A stretch of 9,147 nucleotides of DNA from assembly GCA_007127495.1 (NCBI GenBank), contig SKZG01000322.1:1-9147 (forward strand), written 5' to 3'. The DNA comes from Planctomycetales bacterium. Lineage in GTDB: Bacteria > Planctomycetota > Planctomycetia > Pirellulales > Thermoguttaceae. The notes below the pieces were generated by a model that ran no database searches, was not told the origin of the DNA, and saw only the letters and a program-made list of their open reading frames with translations. The position numbers and the translations under genes are program-made. Positions 7,064 through 9,147 of the stretch are shown in pieces; position 1 is the first letter of the stretch; each line of letters begins with the position of its first letter.

Positions 7064-7110
7064 GGCCATTTCATTGTAGTAGGCACACGCCGTGTGCCGT
7101 CCCTGAAACA
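7039..7110 (+). repeat. Direct repeat copy 2 (palindrome-bearing, 72 bp)
   Basis: Second copy of the unit, ending 47 bp before the methyltransferase ATG. The ends are identical to copy 1. Its core hairpin is perfect: GGCACACG (7082-7089), one central base, CGTGTGCC (7091-7098), flanked by TTTCA (7069-7073) and TGAAA (7104-7108). The architecture resembles repetitive extragenic palindromes; I recall similar GGCACACG-type palindromes from planctomycete intergenic DNA, but cannot confirm it here. Confidence 0.9.
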
Positions 7111-7157
7111 GGCTGTCAGCCCCTGGGAAGGGAACGGCCAAGAAACCAGGCGGTGCA

Positions 7158-7895
7158 ATGTCCACCTATCGTCCACGTCCCAGCGATCGGCCGCAAAACC
7201 GCGGCCGCCGTCGCCCGAAACTTATCAACCGGCTTTTAGAGCACTCGCTGATCCGCAAGGTCAGCTTTGAGAGTTACCGTCGCAAGGTGCGCGACGTGTA
7301 CGACGGCCCCCAGGGAGCGCTCCTTGCCACGTGCAGTGCCCTGTCACTCCACGCGCCGCTGGGTGAACGATTGTTTCAACCCAGTAAGTTCGACCTGGGC
7401 GACGCGCGCCATATTCTCGACGTTGGCAGCGGGGCTGGGCAGCTCGTGCGGCATTTGCTCAAGCGGGCCCATGCCGACGCGAAGATCACATGCGTTGACC
7501 TGTCGCCGGGAATGCTCCGCCGCGCTCGGGCCAGGTTGCGAAGTGATCGGCTCCAATTCTTTGCGGCCGACATCACACAGCTCCCGTTTCCCGACGAAAC
7601 CTTCGATTGCATCACGTGCGGCTATGTGCTGGAACACCTCCCCGACGCCCTCCTGGGCCTGCGCGAATTGGGCCGGGTTATGCAACCCCAAGCTCGCATG
7701 TTGCTTCTTACAACGGAAGATAACATGGCCGGCGCATGGACCAGTCGGCTGTGGTGCTGCCGAACCTACAACCGGGAAACGCTGTACGGCCTTTGCGAGG
7801 AAGCCGGGTTGAAACTCCGCCAGGAACTGTGGTTCTCGCCGGTCCACAAAGCCCTGAGGGCGGGGGGAATATGTGTTGAGCTGGCGAAAGAATAG
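7158..7895 (+). CDS. Class I SAM-dependent methyltransferase
   Basis: A 245-residue protein with a UbiE/Methyltransf_11-like Rossmann fold. Motif I is ILDVGSGAGQ (86-95), which binds S-adenosylmethionine; the acidic ribose-binding residue is Asp114 in CVDLSPGML; FAADITQLPFPDETFDCI (135-152) covers motifs II and III, followed by GYVLEHLPDALLGLRELGRV (155-174), the usual post-motif helix. The first ~80 residues are a basic, Arg-rich N-terminus plus helices that may shape the substrate pocket. The acceptor molecule cannot be deduced; small molecules, quinones or lipids are all possible for this family. The ATG at 7158 has AGG about 7 bp upstream. It lies 47 bp downstream of the repeat region, whose structures would be in its leader if transcription starts upstream. 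It ends 48 bp from the stop of the facing truncated regulator. Confidence 0.92.
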   Translation: MSTYRPRPSDRPQNRGRRRPKLINRLLEHSLIRKVSFESYRRKVRDVYDGPQGALLATCSALSLHAPLGERLFQPSKFDLGDARHILDVGSGAGQLVRHLLKRAHADAKITCVDLSPGMLRRARARLRSDRLQFFAADITQLPFPDETFDCITCGYVLEHLPDALLGLRELGRVMQPQARMLLLTTEDNMAGAWTSRLWCCRTYNRETLYGLCEEAGLKLRQELWFSPVHKALRAGGICVELAKE

Positions 7896-7943
7896 AGTGC
7901 TTGATTCTGGCTTTTCCGTGTCTACGGCCGCAAATCACAATTG
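7896..7943. other. Short convergent gap and composition boundary
   Basis: These 48 bp separate the convergent stops of the methyltransferase and the truncated regulator. No stem-loop terminator is evident. GC content rises sharply just to the right, around 7975. Confidence 0.4.
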
Positions 7944-8513
7944 TCAGGCCACCACGGCCAAGGCTTTCCCACACGTCGACCAGCCGGCCGAGTCGAGCAC
8001 GTCGAGGAGGAACCGCAGCAGCAGGTTCCGCAGGTCGGCCGCGCGCAGGGGCGCGTCGCGCCGGTCGAACACCTCGAAGATCCGGTCGAGCGTCTTCTTG
8101 AGGTCGCCCGCCGCGCGGAACTGCCGGGGCAGCCGCAGCAGTTGGTCGATCAGTTCGCGGGCCTCGGCCGGCTGCAATGCCAGGAAGCCCCGGTTGCCCT
8201 TGGGCACAAACAGCAGCATCCAATAGAGCCTGCCCTTTCCTTCGGGCGTGTGGCCCGTGCCGTGGACTTCGCCGGGGAAGGTGACGAACAGGTCGCCGCC
8301 GGTAAGCCGGTACTCGGTACCGCCCACCACGTACGTCTGCTCGCCGCTTTCCAGGAAGCAGATTTCCAGCATCTCGCCGTGCGAATGGTCCTCCAGCACG
8401 CCGTGGGCGGTGGCGTAGCTGTACCGGCCCAGCACGGCGACGTCGCGGAACCCCAGCGGGCGGAAATCGAGAATCCGCCGTTCGTCGGAAGGATCGACGA
8501 GAATCTGGTCCAT
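7944..8513 (-). pseudogene. AraC-type regulator truncated to cupin sensor and linker (DNA-binding domain missing)
   Basis: A 189-residue open frame. Residues ~20-100 form the AraC N-terminal cupin: HSH at 43-45 with Glu47 and Glu50, GEQTYVVGGTEYRLTGGDLFV (57-77), and FPGEVHGTG with His84 and His87. Residues ~115-175 are the helical linker that leads to the two helix-turn-helix motifs in full-length regulators (usually 270-300 residues). Here the frame stops about 14 residues after the linker helix (ending CGKALAVVA), and only 48 bp remain before the methyltransferase, so the ~100-residue DNA-binding domain is absent in every frame I checked. The start at 8511-8513 has no clear Shine-Dalgarno, but a near-consensus promoter lies upstream. 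It may be a broken regulator, or an expressed cupin-only protein. Codon third positions are much richer in GC than in the genes to the left. Confidence 0.75.
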
Positions 8514-8581
8514 GGAATCCGTGCTCTGGAGTTACCGTGGTCAGTGCGTGTGGGTGAACGAGTGTCGGACAACCTCGGCGC

Positions 8582-8610
8582 ACTGTAGGCCCAGGCAGGC
8601 GCTGTGTCAA
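8582..8610 (-). promoter_or_regulatory. Sigma70-type promoter of the truncated AraC-like gene
   Basis: On the minus strand, TTGACA (8610-8605, perfect consensus) and TACAGT (8587-8582) are separated by 17 bp. Transcription would start near 8575, giving a leader of about 60 nt before the ATG at 8511-8513. The promoter points straight at the regulator with no other gene between. Activity is inferred from sequence. Confidence 0.6.
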
Positions 8611-8737
8611 CCCGGTCGCCGGTCAAGGAGGGCGGGGGGGTGCAGACGGCCTTTTCAGCCCCGGTTTATCCCATCATCCGGGCTTGCCCTGGTGGAGCGA
8701 TGTTTGGCAACTACCAATAACTACGGCAAGTAAGATT

Positions 8738-8748
8738 GGGACAGTCCC
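8738..8748. repeat. GGGAC-A-GTCCC palindrome, possible REP or terminator stem
   Basis: A perfect 5+1+5 inverted repeat 40 bp downstream of the histidine kinase stop. Similar GGGACAGTCCC palindromes are familiar as short dispersed elements in several phyla. As RNA the one-base centre would need to open to a larger loop, leaving a weak stem, so terminator function is doubtful. Confidence 0.35.
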
Positions 8749-8788
8749 CTGTGAACGGTTGCCTCCAGCATCGACGCGCCGGCTGCCC

Positions 8789-9147
8789 TTACCCGCGGCG
8801 CGGGAATCGGAGGGTGAAGGTGGCGCCGTGGCCGGGCTTGCTGTCGACGTCGATGCGGCCGCCGTGGCCGGTGACGATTCGCCAGGCCTTCGACAGCCCG
8901 AGGCCCAGCCCCCGCCCCGCCTGGCGCGCCGAGTAGAAGGGGTCGAAGATGTGCCGGCGCTCCTCCGGGGAAATGCCGGGGCCGGTGTCGCGCACCTGGA
9001 TGAGTATTTCCTCGGGCTCGGTCCTCAGTTCCAACTCGATCCGGCCCCCGCGGCCGATCGCCTCGGCCGAATTGCGGCCGAGGGCTCGCAGGGCCACATG
9101 CAACTGAACGGGGTCGGCGTCCAGTGAGGCGTCGCCCGGTTCGGCGA
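8789..9147 (-). CDS. Sensor histidine kinase, C-terminal ATPase domain (5' end outside window)
   Basis: The frame is open to the right edge and ends at the TAA at 8789-8791, leaving about 118 C-terminal residues; the TTG at 9101-9103 is an internal Leu codon. The fragment is a HATPase_c domain, which binds ATP for autophosphorylation in two-component signalling. Visible motifs are an N-box with Asn in ALGRNSAEAIG (9050-9090 region), the G1 box DTGPGIS, the F box IFDPFYSAR, and the G2 box GRGLGLGLSKA, followed by the closing strands GGRIDVDSKPGHGATFTLRF. The dimerisation and sensor domains lie beyond the window, so signal and membrane location are unknown. GC content is very high (about 78% in 8881-8940 by hand count). 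The gene downstream, an AraC-like fragment, has its own promoter. Confidence 0.92.
   Translation of the reverse strand, partial: AEPGDASLDADPVQLHVALRALGRNSAEAIGRGGRIELELRTEPEEILIQVRDTGPGISPEERRHIFDPFYSARQAGRGLGLGLSKAWRIVTGHGGRIDVDSKPGHGATFTLRFPRRG

Larger units (their letters stand above)
6817..7157. other. Repeat-rich intergenic region (341 bp)
   Basis: The gap between the epimerase stop and the methyltransferase start holds no convincing gene. About half of it is made of two diverged direct repeats and an inverted arm, listed separately. The first ~110 bases contain a 6 bp inverted pair TCGGGG/CCCCGA (6821-6826 and 6844-6849) with a 17-base loop and no T run, too weak to call a terminator. 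No good promoter for the methyltransferase was found; it may depend on read-through or an alternative sigma factor. Confidence 0.6.
8514..8788. other. Intergenic region (275 bp)
   Basis: The gap lies between the histidine kinase stop and the AraC-like start, both genes reading leftwards. It contains the promoter above, a G-rich run near 8627-8640 and the small palindrome at 8738-8748. No gene is supported. Confidence 0.5.

Noticed and set aside
6932..7110. CRISPR-like array
   Set aside because: There are only two units, they are long and diverged, the intervening DNA has an inverted arm, and no cas genes are present.
7975..7980. GTCGAC (SalI-type site) at the compositional boundary, hinting at a cloning chimera
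   Set aside because: The same hexamer also occurs near 217 and 8844, so its presence here is not informative on its own.
7708..8610. Minus-strand open frame of 300 codons overlapping the AraC-like gene
   Set aside because: It is a frame shadow, dominated by Arg, Pro and Gly, and runs into the methyltransferase; the cupin motifs lie in the other frame.

Overview
The window carries eight protein-coding genes, two of them cut by the window edges. The moderately high GC content, the TolC-type protein with a repeat-free C-terminal tail, the zinc-ribbon protein with 'CPNGH' motifs and the palindromic intergenic repeats all fit a planctomycete-like bacterium. That assignment is an inference from protein style, not a database result. 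No rRNA, tRNA, CRISPR array, complete mobile element or obvious new defence or biosynthetic system is visible.

Left block (1-5280). A TolC-like outer-membrane efflux protein enters from the left edge on the + strand and ends at 932. Facing it is a three-gene minus-strand group that reads from right to left: folE (GTP cyclohydrolase I), a 993-residue FAD/Fe-S oxidoreductase of the GlcD/YdiJ type, and a small YkgJ-like cysteine-cluster protein. The gaps of 6 and 13 bp suggest one transcript. A near-consensus sigma70-type promoter (TTGACA, 17 bp, TAGTAT) and an AAGGA ribosome site lie just ahead of folE. The last gene of the group overlaps the TolC stop codon.

Middle block (5281-7895, + strand). 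First comes a small protein with two zinc ribbons and a C-terminal membrane anchor. Next is an NAD-dependent sugar-nucleotide epimerase (SDR family). A 341 bp non-coding gap follows, holding two diverged direct copies of a ~72 bp palindrome-bearing repeat and an inverted arm that can pair with either copy. The block closes with a class I SAM methyltransferase. The epimerase suggests surface-polysaccharide work; the methyltransferase substrate cannot be read from the sequence.

Right block (7896-9147, minus strand). The sequence becomes clearly richer in GC here. An AraC-type regulator keeps its cupin sensor and helical linker but has lost the DNA-binding domain; it ends close to the compositional boundary, only 48 bp from the methyltransferase stop. 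It still has a very good promoter (TTGACA, 17 bp, TACAGT). Beyond it the C-terminal ATPase domain of a sensor histidine kinase runs off the right edge.

The points most worth a second look are the repeat pair with competing hairpins at 6932-7110, the truncated regulator at the compositional boundary, and the mutually overlapping promoter candidates ahead of folE.
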